This document shows, piece by piece, positions 25,888 through 34,333 of a DNA stretch of 64,000 nucleotides. The notes beneath the pieces are model-generated. The model was not told the origin of the DNA and searched no databases. It saw only the letters and a program-made list of their open reading frames with translations. The stretch lies in NCBI RefSeq assembly GCF_902712855.1, contig NZ_LR743508.1, forward strand, positions 558,001 through 622,000. The letters are read 5' to 3'. The translations under genes and the position numbers were made by a program. This DNA is from Variovorax paradoxus. Its GTDB lineage: Bacteria > Pseudomonadota > Gammaproteobacteria > Burkholderiales > Burkholderiaceae_C. Positions within the stretch are counted from its first letter, which is position 1, and each line of letters begins with the position of its first letter.

Positions 25888-27075
25888 TCAGGGCTGCACG
25901 GCGATCAGCGGTTCGAGCTGCGCGCGCAGCCGCCGCACCGCCACCTCGTGGCGCAGCGTCTGGGCACCGCGCCCGTAGGTGCCGGCCTTGCGGATGAGCC
26001 GCAGCTGCTCGCGCTGCAGCCGCGTCTTCAGCCGGCGCGCGCGCCAGCCGAAGGTCCAGCCGATCTCGCGGCGCACCTTGTAGCGCTGCATCGGCGCGCC
26101 AAGGCGCACCCATTCGTCGTCCTGGATCAGTTCGCGCTCGGGCACGAAGTAGGCGGCCAGCGCATGCAGGTAGGTGCCGTTTTCGCGCGCGGCCATGCGC
26201 CAGAAGAGGCCGGCCGCGATCAGCACCGGAATGCCCTTCACCATCAGCAGCACCGCCATCTCGCCGTACCCGCCGTCGAACAGGTCTTCCAGGAATGGCG
26301 AGTTCCACACGAAGTGCATCGCCCACGCCAGCGCGAAGCACAGGAAGGCCACGCCGATGCGCGCCGGCAGCCGCTTCTCGGGATGCAGCAGGAACCAGGC
26401 GATGCCGAAGGATGCGATCGTGGTGTAGGCGGCATGGCTCCAGAGCCCGCTCAGCAGGCCGCGCGTCAGCAGGTTGATGAACACCGGCGCCACCTGGTTC
26501 TCGAGCGGGAAGTGCATCGACGCGTTGACCGTGTGGACGAGGTTCTCGGTCACCTGGAAGCCCAGTCCAGTCATGGCGCCGACGATCAGCACCGACAGGT
26601 AGGTCTGGAACTGGTTGCGCGCCACCAGCACCAGCAGGACCACGCCCGCGAGCTTCAGGAATTCCTCGGTGATCGGCCCCGCCACCGCCGGCCCCCACAC
26701 CGCCACGAACTCGGGCGACACCAGCTTGGCGCACAGGCTCTGGATGGCGATGTTGGCCGGCGCCGAGAAATACACCGCGCCCATGCCGCCCCATGCGAAG
26801 GCCAGCACGAAGGCCTCGGGCGGGTGCTGTTCGAGCAGGTCGAGCGTGCGGAACACCTGCACGAACACCAGCGTGTAGACGCCCCACACCACCAGCCCCA
26901 GCAGCGCGGTGACGGGCACCACGCGCACGCCCATGAAGAACAGGTGCAGCGTGTAGAACAGGCCGTTGACGATCAGTGCCGCCAGCACCCAGAACGCCGC
27001 GCGGCGCGGCTGGAAGAACGAATCGGTGCCGACCGGCCAGGGCGACGCATCCTTCTCGAAGATCGGCTGGTTCAT
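25888..27075 (-). CDS. PrsW family intramembrane metalloprotease
   Basis: A 395-residue polytopic protein with about nine helices. PrsW signatures are present: EExxK (E137, E138, K141 in GPITEEFLK), FQVTEN, HAAYTT and HFVWN. PrsW-type enzymes perform site-1 cleavage of anti-sigma factors or modify membrane substrates. The C-terminal 90 residues are a basic cytosolic tail. The ATG at 27075 overlaps the stop of the upstream gene by 4 bases, so its membrane-anchored neighbour is a likely partner or substrate. Confidence 0.8.
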   Translation of the reverse strand: MNQPIFEKDASPWPVGTDSFFQPRRAAFWVLAALIVNGLFYTLHLFFMGVRVVPVTALLGLVVWGVYTLVFVQVFRTLDLLEQHPPEAFVLAFAWGGMGAVYFSAPANIAIQSLCAKLVSPEFVAVWGPAVAGPITEEFLKLAGVVLLVLVARNQFQTYLSVLIVGAMTGLGFQVTENLVHTVNASMHFPLENQVAPVFINLLTRGLLSGLWSHAAYTTIASFGIAWFLLHPEKRLPARIGVAFLCFALAWAMHFVWNSPFLEDLFDGGYGEMAVLLMVKGIPVLIAAGLFWRMAARENGTYLHALAAYFVPERELIQDDEWVRLGAPMQRYKVRREIGWTFGWRARRLKTRLQREQLRLIRKAGTYGRGAQTLRHEVAVRRLRAQLEPLIAVQP

Positions 27076-27632
27076 TGCGGCGCCTCCAGGTCCATCGAGT
27101 CGAGCATGGCGCGGGCGTCTTCCAGCGCCTCGTCGAGCCCGTCGTCGGCGCCGTAGGCGTCGACCTGCACGACCGACTTGCGCTGCAGGTCGACCACCTG
27201 CCAGAAGCGACCCGCCAGCTTCGATCCGTAGTAGGCGAAGGTCTTGCCCTGCAGGCCCCAGGAGGTGACGAAATCGGACACGTCGCCCTCGATGCTCAGG
27301 CCCTGGCCGCGCTCCATGAGGCGCTGCTGCCGCAGCATCGGTCCGTCGGGTCCGCCCGCCCACTGGCCGACGGTCACCAGGAACTTGTGGCTGCCCTTGA
27401 ACAGCATCAGCGACTGGCCGGCCCGCGAGCGCGACACGTCCATCTCCCATCCGTCGACGGGCACGAAACGGGCCTGCCCGACCGCCACCGTGTCGCCCTC
27501 GGGCAGGGGCCGGCTCGCGGGCGTGTGGCGGTCCCAGAAGATCAGGCCGCCCACGTAGGCTGCAATGGCGAGAAGCACCGCCAGCGCGCCCGGCCAGGTG
27601 CGATACGGTATTCGGCGAGACGGCTCATGCAT
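27072..27632 (-). CDS. Membrane-anchored hypothetical protein upstream of prsW
   Basis: A 186-residue protein with a single N-terminal helix (about 13-34) and a periplasmic domain of about 150 residues containing GWEMDVSRSRAGQSLMLFKG and a C-terminal acidic helix. No known family recognised. It is translationally coupled to prsW by an ATGA overlap, so the pair probably act together at the membrane. It is the first gene of the block running left to 24636. Confidence 0.6.
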   Translation of the reverse strand: MHEPSRRIPYRTWPGALAVLLAIAAYVGGLIFWDRHTPASRPLPEGDTVAVGQARFVPVDGWEMDVSRSRAGQSLMLFKGSHKFLVTVGQWAGGPDGPMLRQQRLMERGQGLSIEGDVSDFVTSWGLQGKTFAYYGSKLAGRFWQVVDLQRKSVVQVDAYGADDGLDEALEDARAMLDSMDLEAPQ

Positions 27633-27699
27633 CCTTTGATCGTGCCATACGGATGCGAAAAGCCGGACGCCGCGGGCGCCCGGCGCGGTGCCTCGCGCC

Positions 27700-28122
27700 T
27701 CAGTCGCCGTCGCGCGCGGCGAGGCGCTCCACCTCGCGGTCGAGGGCGTCGTACTGCGCGTCGCAGAAGAGCTCGCAGAGGCGGTCGACCTCGCCGCGGC
27801 TGCGCGCGTCCGCCACCGTCGCGTCCTGCTCCAGCTTGCCCTTGCCGAAGAAGCCCTTGCGCATGCGCATGGCCACCGACTGCAGCTGGTAGCCGCCGGT
27901 GCGGTCCGCGCCCAGTGCGGTGACCCACAGCTGGCGCTGGTCGGCGTCGTTGAGCAGCACCAGCGCGGGCAGCGGGCCCTCCTGGTCCTCGTCCCAGGCC
28001 TTGTGCTGCTCGGCCCAGGGGAAGGCGTCGATGGCGGCCATGAAGGCGACGAGACTGGTCTCGCCCTGCGGGTCTGTCTGCTGGTGGTCGTAGCCGACTT
28101 TCTGGATCGCGTAGGTCAACAT
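27700..28122 (-). CDS. Hypothetical protein, 140 aa
   Basis: A small soluble acidic protein (140 residues) opening with MLTYAIQKVGYDHQQ and containing a central FPWAEQHKAWDEDQEG segment. It appears to be a compact alpha/beta domain but I do not recognise the family, and no catalytic residues stand out. ATG at 28122 is preferred over an upstream reading because of better composition. It is divergent from the gene at 28212 across 90 bases. Confidence 0.5.
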   Translation of the reverse strand: MLTYAIQKVGYDHQQTDPQGETSLVAFMAAIDAFPWAEQHKAWDEDQEGPLPALVLLNDADQRQLWVTALGADRTGGYQLQSVAMRMRKGFFGKGKLEQDATVADARSRGEVDRLCELFCDAQYDALDREVERLAARDGD

Positions 28123-28211
28123 GGTGGCGGGAGCCTTTCGAGTGAAGGAGGCCGCCATTCTGTGGTGCATCGCGGCCAGCCGCCGCGCGGCGCGTGACTA
28201 CACTGCCCCGG

Positions 28212-28955
28212 ATGCGCCCTTCTCCTACGCCGCCTGCAGACCCCGCGCGAGACCGCCTCGCCTGCATCTTCCGGCACGGCGACGCCCTGCGCAGCCGCAG
28301 CGTGAGCGGCGTGGTGCTGGCCGCCACGCTCGACATCCCGGCGCCGCCCGCGCGGCTCGCGGCGGACTGGCAAAGGGAGGTCGCGTCGCTCGCGCTGGAA
28401 CCCGGCGACGTCGAGCCGCTGCCGCTGGCGCGCGCGCGGATGCGCTGGCCCGACTACAGGCTGTGCGTGCAGGCCATGGCCGACTGGACTTCCGCGCAAG
28501 GGTTTCCCGGCCTGCTGGCCACCTGCGACATCGCCCTCATGGCATGCCGCGGCGCGCGCTACCACCACGACGGCGCGCAGTACGGCGGCGCTGCCTTCTG
28601 CAACCTGTTCGTCAGCGACGACCGCGGTCTCGACGTGATCTTTCCACACGCAGGCCATCGCATCCCGTTGACGCGCGGCACGGCGCTGGTCTTCGACACC
28701 GGCCAGCCGCATGCCGTGGTACGCCGCGGCGGCACCGGCTTCGATGCCGCCGACTTCCCGCCGGACGACGACTGCGCCCAGCTCTTCCTGACGTGGGAGC
28801 TGCCCATCGAGGACCCGCGCATCGCAGGCGCGCTGGGCATCGCGTTCGATGTCGATCCGCAGGCCGCGCTGCGGCTGGACGAAGAACAGGTGCTGGTGAA
28901 CGGCGCGCCGGCCGTGCTGTGTCCGGCCTCCGGCCGCTGGCTTGCGGGCGGCTGA
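28212..28955 (+). CDS. Possible Fe(II)-dependent oxygenase-like protein
   Basis: A 247-residue protein with an H-x-D pair in RYHHDGAQYGG, a later H in FDTGQPHAVV, and basic residues just after it. The order and spacing resemble the 2-oxoglutarate/Fe(II) facial triad and its 2OG-binding arginine. This is a pattern match only; no named family is recognised. GTG at 28194 is an alternative start. Its stop is 5 bases from the convergent dgdA stop. It might be an oxygenase acting on small molecules. Confidence 0.45.
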   Translation: MRPSPTPPADPARDRLACIFRHGDALRSRSVSGVVLAATLDIPAPPARLAADWQREVASLALEPGDVEPLPLARARMRWPDYRLCVQAMADWTSAQGFPGLLATCDIALMACRGARYHHDGAQYGGAAFCNLFVSDDRGLDVIFPHAGHRIPLTRGTALVFDTGQPHAVVRRGGTGFDAADFPPDDDCAQLFLTWELPIEDPRIAGALGIAFDVDPQAALRLDEEQVLVNGAPAVLCPASGRWLAGG

Positions 28956-28960
28956 CCGGG

Positions 28961-30286
28961 TCAGCGCCCGCCGGGCATGGCCCGCACGGCGGTGTCGATC
29001 GCCTTGTCGAGCAGTTCCAGTCCGAGATCGAGCTCGCTGTCGCTGATGGTCAGCGGCGGCGCGATGCGGAACACGCCGCCCATCGACGGCAGCTTGACGA
29101 TGTTCATGCTCAGCCCGAGCTTCATGCACTCGCGGGTGATGGCCTCGCCGAGCTGCGAAGCCGGTTCGCGCGTCTTGCGGTCGGTGACCAGCTCCAGCCC
29201 CATCAGCAGGCCGCGCCCGCGCACGTCGCCGATGCATTCGTGCCGCGACCGCAGCCGCTGCAGCCCCTGCGCGAGCCGCTCGCCGGCGATGCGCGCGCGC
29301 TCGACGAGCCCGTCGCGCTCGACCACTTCGAGCACCTTCAGGCCGACCGCTGCCGGCAGCGGATCGGAGACGTGCGTCGTGTAGAACAGGAAGCCGCGCG
29401 CGTGGGCCTGTTCTTCGATGGCGGCGGTGGTCACCATCGCGGCCAGCGGCAGGCCCGCGCCCAGCGTCTTGGAGAGCGTGAGGATGTCCGGCGCCACGCC
29501 GTCGCGCTGGCACGCGAACATCACGCCGGTGCGGCCGACGCCGGTCTGCGCCTCGTCGACGATCAGCAGCATGCCGCGCTCGCTGCATTTCTGCTTCAGC
29601 GCAGCCATGTAGCCCGGCGGAAGTTCCAGGATGCCGCCGCTGCTGAGGATGGGTTCGGCAATGAAGGCGGCCAGCGCGCCGGTCGACTGCCGGTCGATCT
29701 GCTCGAAGCCGTCGTCGAGTTCGCGTCGCCAGTCGAGCTCGCCGGAGGGCGTGGTGAAGCGCGGGCGGTAGGCGTTGGGCGCCGGGATGGCCAGCGAGCC
29801 GGCGGGCGCCGGGCCGTAGCCCTTGCGTCCCGCGCTGTAGGTGGCCGCAGCGGCACTGCCGGTCATGCCGTGCCACGACTGGGTGAAGGCCACCACCTCG
29901 TGGCATCCCGTCACCAGCTTGGCCATGCGCAGTGCGGCCTCGTTCGACTCGGCGCCGGTGCTCAGCAGCAGGCAGCGCTCGAGCCCCGCCGGCGCGTGCC
30001 GCGCGATCTGCGCGGCCAGCGACACCACCGGCCTCGACAGCATGCCGCTGAAGAGATGGTCGAGCGTGCGCACGTGCTCCCAAACGACCTCGACGATCTC
30101 CGGATGCGCGTGGCCGAGCAGGGCGCTCATCTGCCCCGACGTGAAGTCCAGGATCGCGCGTCCGTCGGCGTCGTAGACGAAACTGCCCTGCGCGCGCTCG
30201 ATGATCAGCGGCTCGAAGCTGCCGCCGTAGCGCACCAGGTGTTGCCGGGCCTGTGCCCAGAACTGCGGATCGTCGTTCCTGCTCAT
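28961..30286 (-). CDS. dgdA: 2,2-Dialkylglycine decarboxylase
   Basis: A 441-residue class III PLP aminotransferase that matches Burkholderia dialkylglycine decarboxylase almost block by block: RYGGSFEPLIIERA, DFTSGQMSALLGH, LLLSTGAESNEAA, and LTLSKTLGAG with the Schiff-base lysine K273. Q52, a decarboxylation-specific residue of the family, is conserved. The enzyme decarboxylates 2,2-dialkylglycines (for example 2-aminoisobutyrate) and then transaminates pyruvate to alanine. It is divergent from the dgdR-like LysR gene, the same layout as in B. cepacia. Confidence 0.9.
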   Translation of the reverse strand: MSRNDDPQFWAQARQHLVRYGGSFEPLIIERAQGSFVYDADGRAILDFTSGQMSALLGHAHPEIVEVVWEHVRTLDHLFSGMLSRPVVSLAAQIARHAPAGLERCLLLSTGAESNEAALRMAKLVTGCHEVVAFTQSWHGMTGSAAAATYSAGRKGYGPAPAGSLAIPAPNAYRPRFTTPSGELDWRRELDDGFEQIDRQSTGALAAFIAEPILSSGGILELPPGYMAALKQKCSERGMLLIVDEAQTGVGRTGVMFACQRDGVAPDILTLSKTLGAGLPLAAMVTTAAIEEQAHARGFLFYTTHVSDPLPAAVGLKVLEVVERDGLVERARIAGERLAQGLQRLRSRHECIGDVRGRGLLMGLELVTDRKTREPASQLGEAITRECMKLGLSMNIVKLPSMGGVFRIAPPLTISDSELDLGLELLDKAIDTAVRAMPGGR

Positions 30287-30391
30287 GTCGATGCTTCCAG
30301 ACCAAAGTGACCGAAGTGGCGCACATTACGTGTCGCCCCGCGCCGGGGGAAGCGAAATGTTTTGAATTCAGCTATCAGGAGAACTCATGCC

Positions 30392-31267
30392 GTGAGCCAG
30401 TCCCTCGACATCGACCTGCTTCGCAGCTTCGTGGCCATTGCCGAGACGGGCGTGCTCGGCAAGGCCGCGGCCCGCGTCGGGCGCACGCAGTCGGCGCTCA
30501 GCATGCAGATGCAGAAGCTCGAAGGCATCGTCGAGCAGCCGCTGCTCTACCGCACCGGGCGCGGCGTCACGCTCACCGCCACCGGCGAGCGGCTGCTGCT
30601 GCGCGCCGGGGAGCTGCTGCGCAGGCACGACGAAGCCCTGTCCGAGCTGCGCGGCGAGCAGCTGGCCGGCACGTTGCGCTTCAGCTGCCCCGACGACTAC
30701 GCCGTCGTCTTCCTGCCCTACCTGCTGCAGGGCTTCGCGAGCCTGCATCCGCACGTACAGGTGGAAGTGATCTGCGCACCCACGCCGCGGCTGCACGAGC
30801 TGCTGGCCCGCCGGGCCGTCGACCTGGCGCTGGTGTCGGTGTCGGGACCGGTGTCCGGCAGCCCGGGAAGCGGCGGCACCGAAGTGATCCGGCGCGAACC
30901 GCTGGTGTGGGTCGGCCTGCGCGGCGGCACCGCGGCCGCGTGCGAACCCTTGCCGCTGGCGCTCGGCGCGCCCGACGCGCTGGACCACCTGTGGCCGAGG
31001 CAGGCGCTGGAGGCCGCGGGACGGGCCTACCGGCTCGCCTATGCAAGCAGCAGCCTCTCGGGCCTGGTCGGCATGGCGCGATCGGGCCAGGCCGTCATCG
31101 TTCTCACGCGCACCGCCGTGCCCGACGACCTCGAGATCCTGACGCCGGACCAGGGCTTGCCCGAACTGCCGAGCGTGGGCGTCACCCTCGCATTCGGGCG
31201 CAACGAGCCGAGTGCTTTGACGGCCGCCTTCGCGGCGCACGTGAGAAAGGTCCTCCCGACGGCCTGA
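30392..31267 (+). CDS. dgdR: LysR regulator of dgdA
   Basis: A 291-residue LysR protein with an N-terminal HTH (RTQSALSMQMQKLEGIV) and the two-lobed effector domain. It is divergent from dgdA with a 105-base gap, as is DgdR in B. cepacia, which represses or activates dgdA depending on the dialkyl amino acid. An AGGAG site at 30376-30380 fits the GTG start at 30392; ATG at 30387 is out of frame. Name assigned by context and family. Confidence 0.75.
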   Translation: MSQSLDIDLLRSFVAIAETGVLGKAAARVGRTQSALSMQMQKLEGIVEQPLLYRTGRGVTLTATGERLLLRAGELLRRHDEALSELRGEQLAGTLRFSCPDDYAVVFLPYLLQGFASLHPHVQVEVICAPTPRLHELLARRAVDLALVSVSGPVSGSPGSGGTEVIRREPLVWVGLRGGTAAACEPLPLALGAPDALDHLWPRQALEAAGRAYRLAYASSSLSGLVGMARSGQAVIVLTRTAVPDDLEILTPDQGLPELPSVGVTLAFGRNEPSALTAAFAAHVRKVLPTA

Positions 31268-31296
31268 GTGCCGACCCGCCTTCAGTCCAGACCATA

Positions 31297-31315
31297 ATGG
31301 TTGCCAACCAACCAT
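31297..31315. promoter_or_regulatory. 19-bp palindrome, candidate TetR operator
   Basis: ATGGTTG (31297-31303) and CAACCAT (31309-31315) form a perfect 7-bp inverted repeat around CCAAC, just upstream of the small gene at 31386. The only TetR gene nearby is 31629-32177, which converges on that gene. A palindrome in a promoter-sized gap beside a TetR gene fits a repressor operator. A TAGAAT box at 31321-31326 could be the -10. Confidence 0.5.
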
Positions 31316-31385
31316 ATCGGTAGAATAATGAGGCTGTCCGGCACAAGGCCGGACCGATCGCCCCATCTTCAGGAAGGAAGACACA

Positions 31386-31622
31386 TTGACCACGCCGCCC
31401 ACCGCCTTCCGGACCTTCCCGGCCTTCTCCGCGTTCGGGCAGCGCCTGATGCGGCTCGTCTTCCTCGGAGTGCTGCTCGGGGTGCTGCTCGGTGCGGTGT
31501 TCGGCGCCGTCTACGCGGCCGGCAGGGCGGCGGCGGCGCACATGCCCGAACTGCGCGTGTCGGTCGGCATGGGCCACGGGGTGCTGGCCCCGAAGCTGAT
31601 CAATTTCGTCGGGGGTTCCTGA
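31386..31622 (+). CDS. Small single-helix membrane protein, 78 aa
   Basis: A 78-residue protein with one hydrophobic helix (about 22-46, rich in Leu, Val and Gly) and a short polar C-terminus. The TTG start is supported by AGGAAGG at 31374-31380. No family is recognised. It lies directly downstream of the palindrome and converges with the tetR gene (6-base gap), suggesting it is the repressor's target. Confidence 0.5.
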   Translation: MTTPPTAFRTFPAFSAFGQRLMRLVFLGVLLGVLLGAVFGAVYAAGRAAAAHMPELRVSVGMGHGVLAPKLINFVGGS

Positions 31623-31628
31623 CGGGCC

Positions 31629-32177
31629 TCAGTGCCCCAGCGCGTTCATGGCGCACGCGACGATGTCGCCGCGCCATTCGCGCTTCAGGCCCATGCGCGC
31701 CGCCAGCATCGCTGTCGCGCCGAGCCCCGAAAAAGCGCTCGTCACGCGAACGATCCGCTCCAGCTTGACCGATTTCAGGTCGATGCCGAGGGCCGCGTAC
31801 ATCATGAGGCCCATCTCGGTGAGTTCGGGATCGACATCCTGCTCGGTGTTGACGAGCTGGTTGGCAAACGCCGACAGCCCCGGCCAGTCGAAGGTCAGGT
31901 CGACCGAGGCTTCCACCACGGCGCGGTCGCGCTCGATGCCGACAGGGATTCCCTTGACGCTGGCCAGCAGCGTCTGCGTCTGGCCAAGGCCGATCTTCAG
32001 CGCCGCGTCGTAGATCGCCTTCTTGCTCGGATAGTGATGCAGCAGCCCGGCCTTGGAGTAGTTGACGGCATCCGCGATCTGCTGGAGCGACGTGTTCGCG
32101 AATCCATGCCTGGCGAACAGCGCGGCCGCACGGTCGATGATTTCTGCGTCTATCTCGGGTTTGGTCGGCCTGGGCAT
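31629..32177 (-). CDS. TetR family transcriptional regulator
   Basis: A 182-residue TetR repressor. The HTH occupies about residues 12-58 with the recognition segment TSLQQIADAVNYSKAGLLHHYPSKKAIYD; the remainder is the all-helical ligand domain. No ligand is predictable. The only nearby palindrome of suitable size is 31297-31315, upstream of the small membrane protein gene. Confidence 0.85.
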   Translation of the reverse strand: MPRPTKPEIDAEIIDRAAALFARHGFANTSLQQIADAVNYSKAGLLHHYPSKKAIYDAALKIGLGQTQTLLASVKGIPVGIERDRAVVEASVDLTFDWPGLSAFANQLVNTEQDVDPELTEMGLMMYAALGIDLKSVKLERIVRVTSAFSGLGATAMLAARMGLKREWRGDIVACAMNALGH

Positions 32178-32301
32178 CCGGGCAGTCTAGCGCAGCTTCG
32201 ACCGTCATGGCCTGTCGCCAAACGGATCGGTCGGTAAAAGCGAATCGCCCGGCACGCTGCCGCACATGTGCCGACAGCGATTCCCACGCGAGAATGCGCG
32301 C

Positions 32302-32700
32302 ATGGAAATCGAAAAATTCCCCAGCGCATTGATGCACACCATCGGCTTCTCGCAGGTGCTTCGCACCGACCCCGAAGCCGGCTCGGCGCGCGTGCGCTTC
32401 GTGGCGCGGCCGGAGTTCGCGCACAGCAACGGCACCGTGGTTCAGGGCGGGCTGGTCACCGCCTGGCTCGACTGCTCGATGGCCGTCGCCGTGCATGCCA
32501 AGGACCCGACCGCCAGCTTGGCAAGCCTCGAGCTCAAGGTCTCGTTCCTCGACCGGGCCGAAGTGACCACCTTCGAGGCCGAGGCGCGCATCCTCCGGTG
32601 GGGTCGCAGCGTGGTGTTCCTCGATGCCGACCTGTTCGCGCCCGAAGGGCGGCTGATTGCGCGTGCGTCGTCGACGGGCAAGCTCGTGCGGCGGTCTTGA
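32302..32700 (+). CDS. PaaI-type hotdog thioesterase
   Basis: A 132-residue hotdog-fold protein with the PaaI-like block HSNGTVVQGGLVTAWLDCSMAVAVH, containing the HxNGxVxQGG signature of this acyl-CoA thioesterase family. The substrate is unknown. ATG at 32302 is chosen over longer readings lacking domain similarity. It is followed 12 bases later by the ATP-grasp gene, probably in the same transcript. Confidence 0.75.
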   Translation: MEIEKFPSALMHTIGFSQVLRTDPEAGSARVRFVARPEFAHSNGTVVQGGLVTAWLDCSMAVAVHAKDPTASLASLELKVSFLDRAEVTTFEAEARILRWGRSVVFLDADLFAPEGRLIARASSTGKLVRRS

Positions 32701-32712
32701 GGGGAGCGGTGC

Positions 32713-33495
32713 GTGCACTGGATCCTCCAGGAGAACCTTTTCAAGGAAAACGAGTGGGCGAGCCTGACCGGCACGCTGGAGCGCTTCGGCATCCCCTTTT
32801 CGGTCCACAAGGTCGTCCCGTTCGTCGGTGAACTGGTGCCTCCCGCGGAGCCGAAGCACGACAAGGTCGTCTGCTTCGGTTCGTACTCGATGCGGCACAC
32901 GGCCAGGGCCCAGGCCTGGACACCCGGGGTCTACGACCTGTTCGACAAGGATTTCAAGGTGCAACTCTCGCACTGGGGTGAACGGATGCTGAACTTCGAC
33001 AGCCGCATCCTGCCGTTCAAGGACGTCCCAAGCCTTACCGAACCGACCTTCCTGCGCCCTGTCGACGACAGCAAGTACTTCGCGGGCAAGGTCTTCATGC
33101 CCGGCGATTTCAATGACTGGAAACACAAGGTCGTCGACCTCGGGCAAGACCATGGGACGTCGTTGAGCGGCGAGACGCTCGTGCAGCTGTGCAACCCGAA
33201 GACCATCTACGGCGAGTACCGCTTCTGGATCGTGAACGGCGAGATCGCGACGCGCAGCATGTACAAGCGCGGCGACAAGGTGATGTACGCCAGCGACGTG
33301 GACGAACGCTTCGACCGGTTCGTGCACGAGTGCGTGCAGGCGTGGCAGCCGCACAGGGCATTCGTCATCGACGTGTGCGACACCCCGCACGGCATGAAGA
33401 TCGTGGAGATCAACACGATCAACGCGGCGGGTTTCTATGCGGGCAACGTGCAGTCGCTCGTGCTGTCTCTCGAGGACCTGGAAGGCGCGGGCTGA
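32713..33495 (+). CDS. R2K-type ATP-grasp protein (DUF4343-like)
   Basis: A 260-residue ATP-grasp protein that lacks the N-terminal domain of classic ligases, like the DUF4343/R2K clade. Features are VVCFGSYSM near 52, KVFMPGDFNDWKHK, LVQLCNPKTIYGEYRFWIVNG, and a C-terminal CDTPHGMKIVEINTINAAGF that supplies the Mg ligands. Clade members modify peptides or proteins, sometimes in conflict systems; the substrate here is unknown. GAGGGGAG immediately upstream supports the GTG at 32713. Confidence 0.7.
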   Translation: MHWILQENLFKENEWASLTGTLERFGIPFSVHKVVPFVGELVPPAEPKHDKVVCFGSYSMRHTARAQAWTPGVYDLFDKDFKVQLSHWGERMLNFDSRILPFKDVPSLTEPTFLRPVDDSKYFAGKVFMPGDFNDWKHKVVDLGQDHGTSLSGETLVQLCNPKTIYGEYRFWIVNGEIATRSMYKRGDKVMYASDVDERFDRFVHECVQAWQPHRAFVIDVCDTPHGMKIVEINTINAAGFYAGNVQSLVLSLEDLEGAG

Positions 33496-33506
33496 GCGAG
33501 GCCGCT

Positions 33507-33884
33507 TCAGTCACACGGCCGGAACCGCTGGCATTCGGCCGCTGCGTGGATCGACGTCACGGTGTTCTCGCCGTCGATGTACCTGGAGACGAATTTCACC
33601 GAGCTGCCTTCGGAAAGGCCCGCCAGCAACGCCCGGTCGACGACCCTGAAGGTCTGCACCGTGAACGGCAGCTTGGCCTTGGGCAGCAGTTTCAGGCGCA
33701 CGTACGACCTGCCGTCGGGCTCTTCGAAGAACGACCGGACGACCGCCCGGGTGAACACCTGTGAGGACTCGCCCGCGCGCTCCGAGCCGCTGGGCGGCCT
33801 TGCCTGCGCGCCGGCATCCGCGGCCATCAGGCAGAAGCCGATGGCGATGCCGGCGAGAACGGTTCTGTGCGACGCGAGCTGCAT
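33507..33884 (-). CDS. Secreted CusF-like periplasmic protein
   Basis: A 125-residue protein with a Sec signal peptide (cleavage near AQA, residue 28) and a small beta-rich domain. The segment TVQTFRVVDRALLAGLSEGSSVKF aligns by eye with the copper-binding loop of CusF, but the methionine ligands of that loop are replaced by T and Q. Two cysteines lie near the C-terminus. It may be a metal-free relative; the assignment is tentative. Confidence 0.45.
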   Translation of the reverse strand: MQLASHRTVLAGIAIGFCLMAADAGAQARPPSGSERAGESSQVFTRAVVRSFFEEPDGRSYVRLKLLPKAKLPFTVQTFRVVDRALLAGLSEGSSVKFVSRYIDGENTVTSIHAAAECQRFRPCD

Positions 33885-33931
33885 GAGCGGTCTCCTCGAA
33901 GTCGGGTGGACGTTCAGGCCGACATTCTGGC

Positions 33932-34321
33932 TCAGCGCCGCCTTCGCTCCATCGCCACGGCGGAGTCGACGAACCCGAGGCTGGCGAAGAATGCATCGGC
34001 GCCCTCCCTGCCTGCGCGGAGCACCCAGGTGATCGCGTCGTCGCCTTGCATGATCTGTTCGGCAAGCGCCCGGCCCAGGCCCTGTCTGCGGACATCCGGC
34101 GCGACCACGACCATCGAGAGGTAGCCGTTCGAGATCCCGTCGGTGATCGCACGCGCGAAGCCGACGATCCGGCCATCGATCTCGGCCACCACCACCCGCT
34201 GCGACGCCGCGATCAGGCGCGCCAGGTATTGCGCGTCGGGGATGCGATGCGCCCATCCGCTGGACGCCAGGAGACGATGGACCTCCTCGAGATCGGATGG
34301 AGCGAATGCCCTGACGGCCAT
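33932..34321 (-). CDS. GNAT family N-acetyltransferase
   Basis: A compact 129-residue GNAT enzyme. The acetyl-CoA pyrophosphate loop is in VVVAPDVRRQGLGRALAEQIM (R-x-x-G-x-G/A), followed by a GFVDS strand near the end. Substrate unknown. It is cotranscribed with the alpha/beta hydrolase at 34334 (12-base gap). Confidence 0.8.
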   Translation of the reverse strand: MAVRAFAPSDLEEVHRLLASSGWAHRIPDAQYLARLIAASQRVVVAEIDGRIVGFARAITDGISNGYLSMVVVAPDVRRQGLGRALAEQIMQGDDAITWVLRAGREGADAFFASLGFVDSAVAMERRRR

Positions 34322-34333
34322 GCGTGTCTCCCG

